Source of the DNA: Bin80 sp965261255
GTDB lineage: Bacteria; Bacteroidota; Rhodothermia; Rhodothermales; Bin80
DNA length: 64,000 nt
Assembly: GCA_965261255.1 (NCBI GenBank)
Contig: CBDHCQ010000004.1
Location: 2,604,001-2,668,000, forward strand
Direction: 5' to 3'
Shown in pieces: positions 17,188 through 26,547 of this stretch; the stretch's first letter is position 1, and every line of letters begins with the position of its first letter. Made by a program: the position numbers and the translations under genes. The notes beneath the pieces are model-generated. The model was not told the DNA's origin. It saw only the letters and a list, made by a program, of their open reading frames with translations, and searched no databases.

Positions 17188-17598
17188 TAGCTAACCTGCG
17201 ACATTCAAACTACAGCACAAAACATACCTATTCATTTCAACAGCTTGCTTGTCGGCGTGTTGCGACATACTCCTATCGTGACCAAGGAATACGATATTCA
17301 CCCCCGAATATAGCTTTTTCAGTGGCTAATCTGCCGGTACGACAAATCCCGTTCATGTTCCAATCCAATCGTAACGAGGCCAGGTCTATCACACGACAAC
17401 ACCTAGAGACCAAGAAATTAAGAGTTTGCAGCAAGCAACTCTGACAGGCCCAAGCAATAATTATTGCCACAGCATTATCTGTATTCTGCAGACATTTAAG
17501 GGTAACCACGAAAAAATCATTTTGTCTCACCCCGCAAGAGGAATATGTAAGACAATTACACTCAGCGACATCCGAATCTCCTTGCAAACCGCGACAAG
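17188..17598. other. Intergenic region upstream of korA
   Basis: No gene was found in these 411 bases. They should contain the minus-strand promoter of korA and the 3' untranslated end of the xylose-isomerase-like gene. No tRNA, convincing terminator or repeat was seen; the only frames on either strand are short and without recognisable protein features. Confidence 0.5.
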
Positions 17599-18759
17599 TT
17601 AAGCAACATGCGTTGAAAGTGTATCTCCAATAGGAGGTAAAACCGTTGACTGGGGGGCACGCGCACGTACCATATAAGCCTCAAGGAATCCCCTGTGTCT
17701 ACCTGGAGCTTCGACTGCTTCAACAATCTGCTCATGGTTGATGGAATTGATACGATCGCACGCGGCACGTATGGCATCCATCGAAATCTTAAGCGCTACA
17801 TCCACCGGCATGCGCTCTGGATTAATATCCAGACCGTACCAAGCGTCGTACCCATGCATTTTGAGCACATAAAGTCCCGCCTCCATTTGCTCCGGTGATA
17901 CCAGGCCCGCATTAAGGTCCTGATCGTAATTGCCCAGCGGTTGACTATTCCAATGCGTATGCGCCAGACGTCCCTCCGACAATGGCCAGCTCAGGGCATA
18001 TGCTGTGTCCTCAAAGCCCATAAGCAAATGTCCGATTTCGGGATTCATACAGACCAGTTTGTGGCCTTCCTTGAGCAGCGCTCGGTTTTCGTCGTGCTGC
18101 AACATTCCCTCAACCTGCTGTCCAAGTAGCACTCCCTCCGGGGTCAGACTGTAAAGAATGCGTCCTCTGGGCTCATAAGGCTTGGGTTCAAAAGCGATAC
18201 GCGTACCCGGAGCTGCGTCCAGTGCTTCCGCCAACCCCGCAGCAAATCGTTGACGCATATGGGCCATGTTCATCCCAAACGGATTCTCATAGCCATCAAT
18301 TCCGGGCCACACGACTGAAAAATCACACTCCAGCTCACGAGCCAGGCTCAACGAGCGTGCCGTTCGATCAATCGCCATTTGGCGAACCTTGTCGTCGGGG
18401 TTTGAGAGCGAGCCAAATTCAAATTCCGCATCGTAAAAAAGCAACGGTATGACCGTCAATAAACGGATGCCGGTATCCTGGGTAAAGGCTTTCCAGAGCG
18501 GGAGATTAACTTCATTAATCTCGTTCGGATAATGTGCTTCCAAAGCATCCAGACCGTAATCTTTCAAAGATGCCGCGATCTCGAGCCTGGCCTCAATTGA
18601 TTCATTCGGCTTGTACTTGGCATGAAACCTCGAATCTGCCGGCGAAAAAAACCAGATACCCGCAGAAAACCTGGGCGTGAGGTTAAATGAATTCAGATGA
18701 GCGACTAAGTCCTCACCTGTCCGTATCCTTGCCTGTCCGCGCAAGTCAGCTAGGGGCAT
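17599..18759 (-). CDS. xylA: Xylose-isomerase-like TIM-barrel sugar isomerase
   Basis: A 386-residue protein of the size of the short (actinobacterial, class I) xylose isomerases. Seen motifs: LTPRFSAGIWFFSPAD at the start, VWPGIDGYENPF (metal/substrate region, usually WGGREG), FEPKPYEPRG (Glu and Lys of the active site), MNPEIGH (Glu/His), HTHWN and DQDLNAG (the DQDLxFG metal-ligand motif), and GLDINPER near the end. These give the two-metal site of a sugar isomerase. The substitutions WPGIDG and HTHWN differ from standard xylose isomerases, so the sugar might be another aldose. It lies 44 bases after a secreted DUF3500 gene in the same direction, which suggests joint expression in carbohydrate use. 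Confidence 0.75.
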   Translation of the reverse strand: MPLADLRGQARIRTGEDLVAHLNSFNLTPRFSAGIWFFSPADSRFHAKYKPNESIEARLEIAASLKDYGLDALEAHYPNEINEVNLPLWKAFTQDTGIRLLTVIPLLFYDAEFEFGSLSNPDDKVRQMAIDRTARSLSLARELECDFSVVWPGIDGYENPFGMNMAHMRQRFAAGLAEALDAAPGTRIAFEPKPYEPRGRILYSLTPEGVLLGQQVEGMLQHDENRALLKEGHKLVCMNPEIGHLLMGFEDTAYALSWPLSEGRLAHTHWNSQPLGNYDQDLNAGLVSPEQMEAGLYVLKMHGYDAWYGLDINPERMPVDVALKISMDAIRAACDRINSINHEQIVEAVEAPGRHRGFLEAYMVRARAPQSTVLPPIGDTLSTHVA

Positions 18760-18803
18760 CGGTCAAAATTGTTTTCTCGTCAAAAGATAGGAGGAGAACA
18801 GCG

Positions 18804-19937
18804 TCACCGGTGATGCTCCTCATAATGAGTTCCCAGCCAATCTTCTCCGTAATCGTTACTGGGATCTCTGACAATCGCATGAATATGATTACTCCCGTTC
18901 TCATCTCCACCAACTCCTCGTTCTCGCACGTATTCAATCAGCAAGGACGGTCCATGCACCCGATAGTAGTATCGACGCTCTACATGCTCCGTTGGCCCAA
19001 TCCATGCGAAGCGTAACGCTTCCAGGCCGTCCGAGCGAATTTTCGCCAATTGTGCATTTGCAGCGCGATAATCTGCATTACGGACATACTCCTCAATCAA
19101 TTCCCACAGCAAAATCTGTTGTGCTTCGCCCAATACAGAAGCTTGAATGCCCTCAATTGATTCAAGTCTGTTACGCTCTCCAGGACCTTCGAAAATGTCA
19201 TTTGGCACAGCTTCCCCCAGCACAGCCATCGCATGCTGCTCATCGGTGAGTGTCTGCATGAGCCTGAATCCACGTTCCCGTTCGTGAGAAAGGACCCGCC
19301 AACCCGCGTATGGACCTGCTTCAACGGTGTACGGTTCCGCGCCCAAGAATAAAGGAGTGAACGCAACATTATCACCAACTACGGTAAAGCTGGCGGCAAG
19401 GTGATGTCCTGTCAGAAGCCAACCCCATTGCTCATCCGCCTCGGGGTTTCCGAAAATAGATACCCAGTAATTCTCTGTTGACCAGCTCTCAATCAACTCA
19501 GCCATTCGACCGGAAGCAGCACGCTCCGAAGCCGCTTCACTGAGTACATCATCAAGCCACATCACGCCTGCTATTTTCAAATATCCCTGACTGCTGGTGG
19601 ATGCCCTCATCAGAGCGTGAAGATGATGACGCTGTGGTACGGTCATATCTCCGGTACGCAATCCCCCACGCTCATAAAAAATACTGGGAAGATTGCTCCA
19701 CCGTGTACGGGCATCCATATCGGAGAACTCAAACTGAATCTTGGACAATTGCACCTCATCAAGTGACCCAAGATATGCCACAGCCGCCGCGCGCATATCC
19801 TCCGGGCTGTGTGGTTGAGCCATGACAACCTGCTGCACCACGGCGTTTTGTACAGTCCCCGCTTCATTTGGTGAGCCAAACGGGAACAGGCCGAGAAAAC
19901 CGAGCAACACAAGCGAGCGACCTGCTGAACAGTTCAT
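18804..19937 (-). CDS. DUF3500 family secreted protein
   Basis: A 377-residue exported protein from the ATG at 19937; an earlier in-frame start at 19988 would place 17 residues before the signal peptide and is unlikely. The signal peptide is SLVLLGFLGLFPFGS. The body shows the DUF3500 words GWLLTGHHLAASFTVVGD, FTPLFLGAEPY and, near the C-terminus, RYYYRVHGPSLLIEY and GSNHIHAIVRDPSNDYGEDW, with a repeated His pattern (TGHHL, HIH, HYEEHH) that could bind metal. No enzymatic activity is established for the family. It is upstream of the xylose-isomerase-like gene in the same transcript direction. Confidence 0.8.
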   Translation of the reverse strand: MNCSAGRSLVLLGFLGLFPFGSPNEAGTVQNAVVQQVVMAQPHSPEDMRAAAVAYLGSLDEVQLSKIQFEFSDMDARTRWSNLPSIFYERGGLRTGDMTVPQRHHLHALMRASTSSQGYLKIAGVMWLDDVLSEAASERAASGRMAELIESWSTENYWVSIFGNPEADEQWGWLLTGHHLAASFTVVGDNVAFTPLFLGAEPYTVEAGPYAGWRVLSHERERGFRLMQTLTDEQHAMAVLGEAVPNDIFEGPGERNRLESIEGIQASVLGEAQQILLWELIEEYVRNADYRAANAQLAKIRSDGLEALRFAWIGPTEHVERRYYYRVHGPSLLIEYVRERGVGGDENGSNHIHAIVRDPSNDYGEDWLGTHYEEHHR

Positions 19938-20472
19938 GAAAAAATCTGCTGAATAAATGCCAAATTGAAGGATGTTACACCAGTGCAATGTTTGGGTTTC
20001 GGAGATTTTTGATATCTACCACAGAGCAGGAGAAGTTTAGTATAGCATTATTTTGAGCCCTGAGTAAACTGTAAAACCGTGAGTCAAACTAGGTTTTGGA
20101 GAACATTATCCTGGGATATAGACCCGAGCCCGCAGGGTCATGGACTCCTTTTTCCAAGCTAATTGGTGCTTGCCCGGAGAGAATAAGGGTTAGCTAGTTT
20201 GTGGTGATACAGGGATTTTCAGGGGTAATACTGGCCGATTTTCGGCCAATGGCACTCCACGGCATCGTGGATGTACTCGCTGTTTAGACGAGTATTGGGT
20301 GAAGGAAGATCTTCTATTACAAGGTGATGATTCGGCAGCAGAATGCGGCTATCGCTAATCTTCGGAGAATTGCAAACCGGTGGACAGTACTCCAAGCAGT
20401 AGCGGCGGGGAATGTATCTTGAGGAGACTTCCTTGGTTTTAAAGTTTATCAATCATCTACGCGCCTAGCACT
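19938..20472. other. Intergenic region with two short hairpins between divergent genes
   Basis: These 535 bases separate the DUF3500 gene (minus) from a propeller gene (plus). A perfect 7-bp hairpin (TGGCCGA, loop TTT, TCGGCCA; 20232-20248) is followed nine bases later by a 5-bp hairpin (CCACG, GCAT, CGTGG; 20257-20270). A 77-codon minus-strand frame spans the same place (20219-20452) but has no recognisable feature and I do not call it a gene. The region should contain promoters for both neighbours. Confidence 0.4.
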
Positions 20473-21543
20473 ATGACAATACCCACGGCCATATTCAGAG
20501 GAATGCCAGTTCTACTGACGCTATCAATACTTGGGACAGCAACGGCTCAGCTGCCGAATGTGGAGATCCTAGAACAGATGTCTGGAGTCGAGGTGCTTTT
20601 CATAGGAATAAGCCCGGTCGACGAGTCTGTAGTGTGGATTAGTGGAACAAATGGTACCTACGGGCGCACCCTAGACGGAGGTGAGCACTGGGAAACCGGC
20701 GTAGTACCGGGAGCAGATTCGCTTCAGTTTAGGGATGTTCATGCCGTAAATGACAGTACGGCCTTCCTGCTTAGCATCGGCAATGGAGATCAGTCCAGGA
20801 TCTATAAGACAACGGATGGAGGAAAATCCTGGACTCTGCAGTTTATGAATGCAGAGCCTTCTGGATTTTTTGACTGTCTTGATTTTTGGGATGCACACAG
20901 TGGGATGGCCTTTAGTGATTCCTTCGAGGGTGCATTCTATATTATTACTACAAGCGATGGTGGAGAATCATGGCATCGCGTGCCGCCTGAAGTGTTGCCA
21001 CCTGCTCGGCCCGGTGAAGGAAGTTTTGCTGCTAGCGGGCACTGCCTGCATGCAGGAGGAGACAGCACGGCTTGGATTGGTACGGGCGCTCACGAATCCG
21101 GGCCTGCTAGAGTGCTTAAGACGACGGATCGGGGCATAACTTGGACGTACCACAATACGACCATTCCGGGAGGATCTGTACGGGGAATCACCTCTGTGGC
21201 ATTTCTTGACCAGGCATCGGGTGCGGTATTGGGCGGAGATGTTGCAGACATGACAAGTCATGAAGACAACATTGCGCTGACTGACGATGGGGGCATTACT
21301 TGGAAACAAGCCGGCCGGCCTTCCTTTTCTGGACCAGTGTATGGGGCCGTTTACGTGCCCCATGCTCCCATGCCCACGCTGGTTGCCGTAGGACCCGAAG
21401 GCTTGGCCATTACAACCAGTCAGGGAGCATCATGGACAACGCTTTCTAACGAGAATCTGTGGACCGTTGGATTTGGCGGACCCTCGACAGGCTGGGCTCT
21501 AGGAAGGGATGGTCGGATCCTGAAAATTACTCTAAGCTGGTGA
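20473..21543 (+). CDS. Secreted YCF48/BNR-repeat beta-propeller protein
   Basis: A 356-residue exported protein. The N-terminal signal peptide (MPVLLTLSILGTATAQ) is followed by a propeller built from Asp-box repeats: TLDGGEHW, TTDGGKSWTL, TSDGGESWHRV, TTDRGITWTY and TDDGGITWK, spaced 45-65 residues. Related proteins are annotated as photosystem-II assembly-factor-like (YCF48) or sialidase-like, but no catalytic residues of a sialidase are evident; a binding or scaffold role at the cell surface is likelier. It has its own upstream region and is convergent with the large lipoprotein gene that follows. It is shorter than, and distinct from, the VPS10-like protein at 57.4 kb. Confidence 0.8.
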   Translation: MTIPTAIFRGMPVLLTLSILGTATAQLPNVEILEQMSGVEVLFIGISPVDESVVWISGTNGTYGRTLDGGEHWETGVVPGADSLQFRDVHAVNDSTAFLLSIGNGDQSRIYKTTDGGKSWTLQFMNAEPSGFFDCLDFWDAHSGMAFSDSFEGAFYIITTSDGGESWHRVPPEVLPPARPGEGSFAASGHCLHAGGDSTAWIGTGAHESGPARVLKTTDRGITWTYHNTTIPGGSVRGITSVAFLDQASGAVLGGDVADMTSHEDNIALTDDGGITWKQAGRPSFSGPVYGAVYVPHAPMPTLVAVGPEGLAITTSQGASWTTLSNENLWTVGFGGPSTGWALGRDGRILKITLSW

Positions 21544-21801
21544 GAATGACCTTCCAGAAAGGAGGAATCTCCGCAGAGGGAGCCGGCTTGGCCGAGATTT
21601 GCGGGTTAGGGTCTGCCCAGCGAACACACATTGGGCATGCTTCATTACGATACTACTGCACGACCTCCACTGACACACTGTCTTCTCCGTGAAATCATAC
21701 CCAGCGTTGCAAACTCCAAAACAGACTGTCCCCTTATCGACTACCGCATCCAGCGATCTTGCCCTGGCCTTGGTGGTCTCGCATCAGACCGAGCAATCAA
21801 A

Positions 21802-24800
21802 TCACTGATTCTCGCTATCAAACCTGAGACCCCTGGAATAGCCCTCTGGCACAACATACCGGGTATGATATTCCTGCCAGTCTGCGGAGTGACGCTTGTA
21901 TACCGGATCTGCCTTCAATCTGCCCGGTGGCTCATCGTACGTAGGATCCCCGTGCGATGGCAGGGGTCGTAACGTCGTGGAAAAGGTGGTATTATAATCA
22001 CCGTCCTTAACCCAACCGTCGCCGACCAGGACGAAATCCCTCTGCCAGCCTGCCTCAACTGGATTTATCTCTGCGAAGCGCAGTTGTATTTCGTCTCCCG
22101 CATTCATGATCACATAGCGATCGTCCACTTTTTCCAGCAGCGGCAATACATCACCGAATCGGGTGTGATATCCGATCAAGTCACGCCATACCTGCGCAGT
22201 ACCACTGAGTGTCCCATACTCAGGTATCTCGGGCGAAGAACGGTCCGCTTCGCTAACTACAGAAAACCCCCGATACCTGAGATCCGCTTCCTCGGGCAGG
22301 AGAGGCGTCACCAGTCCATCAGAATCACTCAATTTTTCTGCCGTATACAATGCGTCCCAGTAGATCTCCATGTTCGTATGCAAGCGTAATCGCCGTGAAC
22401 CAAGTTCCCTCACTGCCGGAACCAGATCTATCAGTACAGTTTTTGTCTTCCCACTTGGAAACCCAAGGTTGGCGTGAACAGTTTTCCAGGATCCGTCAGG
22501 TAGCTGTGCTTCAACCCGCAGCCCGCTTGGCGGCGCGTGCTGTCCCTGGCTGATCGCTACATTAATTGAGCTATCGGTAGGCCAAATCCATCCTCTTGCA
22601 ATCAACCAGGCGACCTGGGGAGTTTCGTCACTTATTTCCACCTCCAGATAATGATGCCGTGTTATCCCTTGGTAATCTCCTTTTCCAAAGAAGTCTGCAT
22701 ACTTCTCGTCCTGAACAGCAACGAGCTCCAGTACATCCTTACCTCGGTCATCCCACGCACCAGTGATGGGTACTAGCTCACCGGTCACATTTACTTTCAA
22801 CTCTGGTGGGGGAAAAGCAAATCGCTCATCAACAAAAACTTCGGTGCCTACGGGATGATCGACTACCATGAGCGATATATGATCGAAAAAATGCGTCTCC
22901 CATAACTCCGCTGTAATCCGAACATCGTAATACCCCTCCCGTGGCTGAAGTTGATCTCCTCTGATCTTGACCCAATCTTCGGTGGTCATAATACCGGCCG
23001 TCTCCTGGGCGTTGATTCTAAGTCCCAGAGGTGAACGCCAGATAAAATCGGTAACAAAGGTCATCTCATCTCCATCCCACGTAAAGAGCCACGGACAGGA
23101 TCCTTTCAATCGTTGCGTGGCGCTCACAATTTCGTCTGAGAGCAAATCAAACTCGGCCTGAACCGAGCCGTTTGGCCAAGTGATTCGTGCGACATCTGCG
23201 AGCGACTGCGCTCCGAGACCAAAGTGCACAATAGGCTGCGTGATGGGCTGCTTCTGATACAGCAATCCGGCGCGAATCTCTACTTCTCCTCCGATCCCGA
23301 ACGAGTTGATGCGCTGATCCCCGACCGCGTGTGCTGCACGAGGTTGGATCTGCTTCCAGTGGTAACCCTTGGTGGTCAGAACTCCAAACCGTGTCGGTTG
23401 ACGATCAGCATTCAGACCGATCAGGTCTAAACGACCTGCAAAGCGTGTAGCACTAAGCGCGTAGGCTTCCAGGTCTACGGGATCTCCGTAGGAATAGAAT
23501 GCATAATCCCGGTCCTGTAGCAGAATGTGGGACTGCCCCGCCTCCGTTACAACCAGATCCACCCCACCGTTGTTGTCAAGATCCCCTGTCAAAATCTGTG
23601 CGCTAGATGTCTGCAGGTTTACCTGCGCCAATTCTTCTACTGTTTCCTGGTATCCCAGCGTGATTCGCAATATTTGTCCGGTGTTTGCAAGAACCAGAAG
23701 CTCAATCTTGCCATCACTGTTGCTGTCAGAGACTGTGATATCCAAGTAGGTGACCTCAGATGTTGATACTGGCACTGGCAAGAAGGTGAATCGACCCTGC
23801 CTTTCATTTTGCAATACCACTAGATTTCCTTCGGCATCCACAAATCCAGCATCTGGGTCGCCGTCCTGATCAAAATCTGCCCAGGCAAATGCCTTAACCC
23901 CGGAAACACCAGAGAACCAGTCATCACGCGTAAAGGTGCCGTCCCCATTGTTGCGCAGTGATAAGAGTTCATTTTGGGCAGTGTTCAACAGCAAATCAAT
24001 ATCACCTTCCAAATCAACATCTGCAGCCCAAACACCTGTGTACGCTGCACCGGTAATTGCTGCCTCCAAGCCCAGCGTAGCAGTCACATCTGTAAACTGC
24101 TCAAGCGAATCCTGGCGTAATAGGCGCATTCCATCAGCTCCTGCCAGAATAATGTCGGTGCGGAAATCAAAATCAAAATCTATCCCAATACCTGCGTCGT
24201 GACCACCAACGCCCGGAGCTTTCCACGCCTCTTCGCGAAGCGTTCTAACGGAGTCCCGCCCTGCATAGAAAATAGCTGGCAGTGCCTCATTCCCCAACGC
24301 AATTGCCGCAATCCATTCCTGAGATTCATCTGTTGGTATAAGCGATTGATCCACAACAAATTGCAGAGAATCATCCAGTGGCGCGGGGGTAGAAGTGGGG
24401 CTTGCTAAACGAACAAAGCGTGTAATCGGGTCTCCTACTCGCTCAATGGGTACACGCACGGAGGCCAGATCCTGGCGATACTGCGGCTCACTGAGAAGTA
24501 CATTGCGTAGAAATGCCAACTGCGTAGCCACATCTCCGGTCCCAAGTACAGCCTCGCGCAGGGCCTGAATCTGTTCATTTACGTCCGGCCCCCACTGATG
24601 ACTGGCCAACTCGTTCAGCAGCTCCATATCCAGTGTTCCCAGAGTCACAGACTGTTCCAGGCGCATGAGCAAGACCGAAATGTTTCCTGGAACGGCGTTG
24701 TCGAGTCGTTCCATCAATTCCGTGATCTCTTCCGAACTGTCAGGTAGCAGATGAACGAGATCAAAAAGTGCACGAGCATTCAGGGAATCACTTTCAACCG

Positions 24801-25188
24801 CTTTCTGGAGATGATGCACCTGTTCTGTTTCATCACCAAGCATTCGCGCATGAGCGGCTGCCAGAAGTAAGATCCCACTGTTTGTTGAGTCCAGACTCAA
24901 GGCCCGGCCTAAGTGCTCCTGTGCCGCTTCCGGTTCATTCCGGCGCATTGCCATGAGGGCTAGATTTGCCCACGCGGCTGGTTCCATAGGAGCAAGCTCC
25001 GTAACCAATGTTAATTTGGCATTGGCGCGCAAGTCTTCGCCCACTTCCATAGCGGATACTCCCGCATAAAAGGCGCTAACCGTACTATTGTAGGTTTCAG
25101 ATCCTGGTTGCGGATTACGAGGTCCCCTACATCCTAGGGCTACAACGAATAAAATGATTAACAAAAGATGACTGCGGACATGCAACAT
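21802..25188 (-). CDS. TPR/VCBS (FG-GAP)/ASPIC-domain outer-membrane lipoprotein
   Basis: A 1128-residue lipoprotein (LLLIILFVVALGC; lipid Cys20). TPR-like helical pairs cover about residues 45-200 (AWANLALMAMRRNEPEAAQ). VCBS/FG-GAP repeats with calcium-type loops follow at about 320-560: DFDFRTDIILAGADG, DVDLEGDIDLLLNT, DFDQDGDPDAGFVD, DSNSDGKIELLVL, DLDNNGGVDLVVT. An ASPIC/UnbV domain lies at about 620-690 (HFGLGAQSLADVARITWPNG). The last 430 residues (from about 700, WRSPLGLRINAQ) form a further domain I do not recognise. The first parts match the CRTAC1-like family. Location should be the outer membrane; a polysaccharide-binding or scaffold role is inference. It is divergent from the serine hydrolase upstream. 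Confidence 0.85.
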   Translation of the reverse strand: MLHVRSHLLLIILFVVALGCRGPRNPQPGSETYNSTVSAFYAGVSAMEVGEDLRANAKLTLVTELAPMEPAAWANLALMAMRRNEPEAAQEHLGRALSLDSTNSGILLLAAAHARMLGDETEQVHHLQKAVESDSLNARALFDLVHLLPDSSEEITELMERLDNAVPGNISVLLMRLEQSVTLGTLDMELLNELASHQWGPDVNEQIQALREAVLGTGDVATQLAFLRNVLLSEPQYRQDLASVRVPIERVGDPITRFVRLASPTSTPAPLDDSLQFVVDQSLIPTDESQEWIAAIALGNEALPAIFYAGRDSVRTLREEAWKAPGVGGHDAGIGIDFDFDFRTDIILAGADGMRLLRQDSLEQFTDVTATLGLEAAITGAAYTGVWAADVDLEGDIDLLLNTAQNELLSLRNNGDGTFTRDDWFSGVSGVKAFAWADFDQDGDPDAGFVDAEGNLVVLQNERQGRFTFLPVPVSTSEVTYLDITVSDSNSDGKIELLVLANTGQILRITLGYQETVEELAQVNLQTSSAQILTGDLDNNGGVDLVVTEAGQSHILLQDRDYAFYSYGDPVDLEAYALSATRFAGRLDLIGLNADRQPTRFGVLTTKGYHWKQIQPRAAHAVGDQRINSFGIGGEVEIRAGLLYQKQPITQPIVHFGLGAQSLADVARITWPNGSVQAEFDLLSDEIVSATQRLKGSCPWLFTWDGDEMTFVTDFIWRSPLGLRINAQETAGIMTTEDWVKIRGDQLQPREGYYDVRITAELWETHFFDHISLMVVDHPVGTEVFVDERFAFPPPELKVNVTGELVPITGAWDDRGKDVLELVAVQDEKYADFFGKGDYQGITRHHYLEVEISDETPQVAWLIARGWIWPTDSSINVAISQGQHAPPSGLRVEAQLPDGSWKTVHANLGFPSGKTKTVLIDLVPAVRELGSRRLRLHTNMEIYWDALYTAEKLSDSDGLVTPLLPEEADLRYRGFSVVSEADRSSPEIPEYGTLSGTAQVWRDLIGYHTRFGDVLPLLEKVDDRYVIMNAGDEIQLRFAEINPVEAGWQRDFVLVGDGWVKDGDYNTTFSTTLRPLPSHGDPTYDEPPGRLKADPVYKRHSADWQEYHTRYVVPEGYSRGLRFDSENQ

Positions 25189-25309
25189 GGATATCTATGA
25201 AATTTTCATTAACCTAGAGCCGCCTTTTACGCAAATTTAAAGGGCATTGTTTGAACAGAGCGCAGAAACCTGCGTACCGCGCTCACTATCAGAAAGCCCT
25301 GCCGCACAT

Positions 25310-26413
25310 ATGGTCTTACGTCAATATTATTTGTTGCTTGTATTCTCCTTGATGCTTGTACCATGTGCAGGCGCACAGTATGCTCAATTACCTGAGCAAT
25401 ACCAGGCTGCGGTTGATTCGGCCCAAAAAATGATCCTTGAAGCATGGCGTGAACACAAGTTTCCGGGAATGGCCGTGGCCGTAGCAGCCGAGGGTCAGCT
25501 GATCTGGGCGGATGCGGTTGGCTTTGCTGATCTGGAACAACGCGTACCAATGTGGCCACATAGCCGCTTCAGGATTGCAAGTATATCGAAACCCATAACG
25601 GCCGCTGCGGCCGCTAAGCTCTATAGTCAAGGACAACTGGACTTAGATGCAAATGTGCAGCAATATGTACCGGATTTTCCGCAAAAGCGCTGGCCCGTTA
25701 CTACACGCCAACTTGGCGCACATCTCGGAGGAATTCGCAGCTACCGACCAGGTGAAATGTTATCCGCTTCACCCTACGCTACAGTCAGCGACGGCTTGGA
25801 TATATTTGCTGCGGATACGCTCATGCATGAGCCCGGTACGCAGTATCTGTATTCCAGCTACGGCTGGAATCTGATCAGTGCAGTGATTGAGGGAGCTTCC
25901 GGAGCTTCCTTTCTGGATCACATGCGACAGGAAGTGTTTCTACCCCTTGGAATGATTAATACTGTTGCTGACCACCCAGATAAGCTGATTGCACACCGCG
26001 TACGTTTCTACACCCGTAACGAGGAAGGTGTGTTGCACAATGCACCCTTTGTAGATAACAGCTATAAATGGGCCGGCGGCGGGTTTTTGTCTACGCCTGT
26101 AGATGTGGTTCATTTTGGGATAGCACATTTGACTTCGACATTTCTCGACGATGCAGCCAAAGAAATACTGTTTACTGAACAGCTAACGAATACAGGCGAA
26201 CCTACCGGATACGCATTTGGCTGGAATGTTGAATTGCGCGAAGATGACCTCCGCTACTTCAGTCACAGTGGTGGAGCTATTGGAGGTACCTCGCTCCTCG
26301 TTATCCAGCCGGATACCGGTGTAGTGGTTGCCGCTATGATCAACATGAGTAATGCCAATCTCGAAATCGTTCAAGAATTGGTCTCCCTTTTCGTTGCCAC
26401 TGTTCAGCGTTAA
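25310..26413 (+). CDS. Beta-lactamase-family serine hydrolase (class C/esterase type)
   Basis: A 367-residue exported protein; the ATG at 25310 starts a good signal peptide (LLLVFSLMLVPCAGAQ), while the earlier in-frame TTG at 25247 adds 21 residues in front of it. The serine-beta-lactamase/DD-peptidase triad motifs are present: SISK (Ser91, Lys94), YSSYGWN (the Tyr of YxN, with Ser in place of Asn at the third position) and HSGGAIGG (the KTG equivalent as HSG). Such proteins are usually esterases, D-aminopeptidases or penicillin-binding-like enzymes in the periplasm. Nothing specifically indicates antibiotic resistance. It is divergent from the lipoprotein gene and is followed by an M16 protease in the same direction. 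Confidence 0.87.
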   Translation: MVLRQYYLLLVFSLMLVPCAGAQYAQLPEQYQAAVDSAQKMILEAWREHKFPGMAVAVAAEGQLIWADAVGFADLEQRVPMWPHSRFRIASISKPITAAAAAKLYSQGQLDLDANVQQYVPDFPQKRWPVTTRQLGAHLGGIRSYRPGEMLSASPYATVSDGLDIFAADTLMHEPGTQYLYSSYGWNLISAVIEGASGASFLDHMRQEVFLPLGMINTVADHPDKLIAHRVRFYTRNEEGVLHNAPFVDNSYKWAGGGFLSTPVDVVHFGIAHLTSTFLDDAAKEILFTEQLTNTGEPTGYAFGWNVELREDDLRYFSHSGGAIGGTSLLVIQPDTGVVVAAMINMSNANLEIVQELVSLFVATVQR

Positions 26414-26547
26414 AGCATATCCCGAAGTAACATCATCGCATTCGCCAATTAATCTTCTGGGAGATTTTTTCGCAACCCGAATCCGTAGTGTTCGTACATC
26501 TTGTGCTAGCGTATTCCGATTTCAACACACAAACCTTAGCTTTGGCC

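Noticed and set aside
20219..20452. A 77-codon minus-strand frame in the intergenic region.
   Set aside because: No protein features; the region is better explained by hairpins and promoters.
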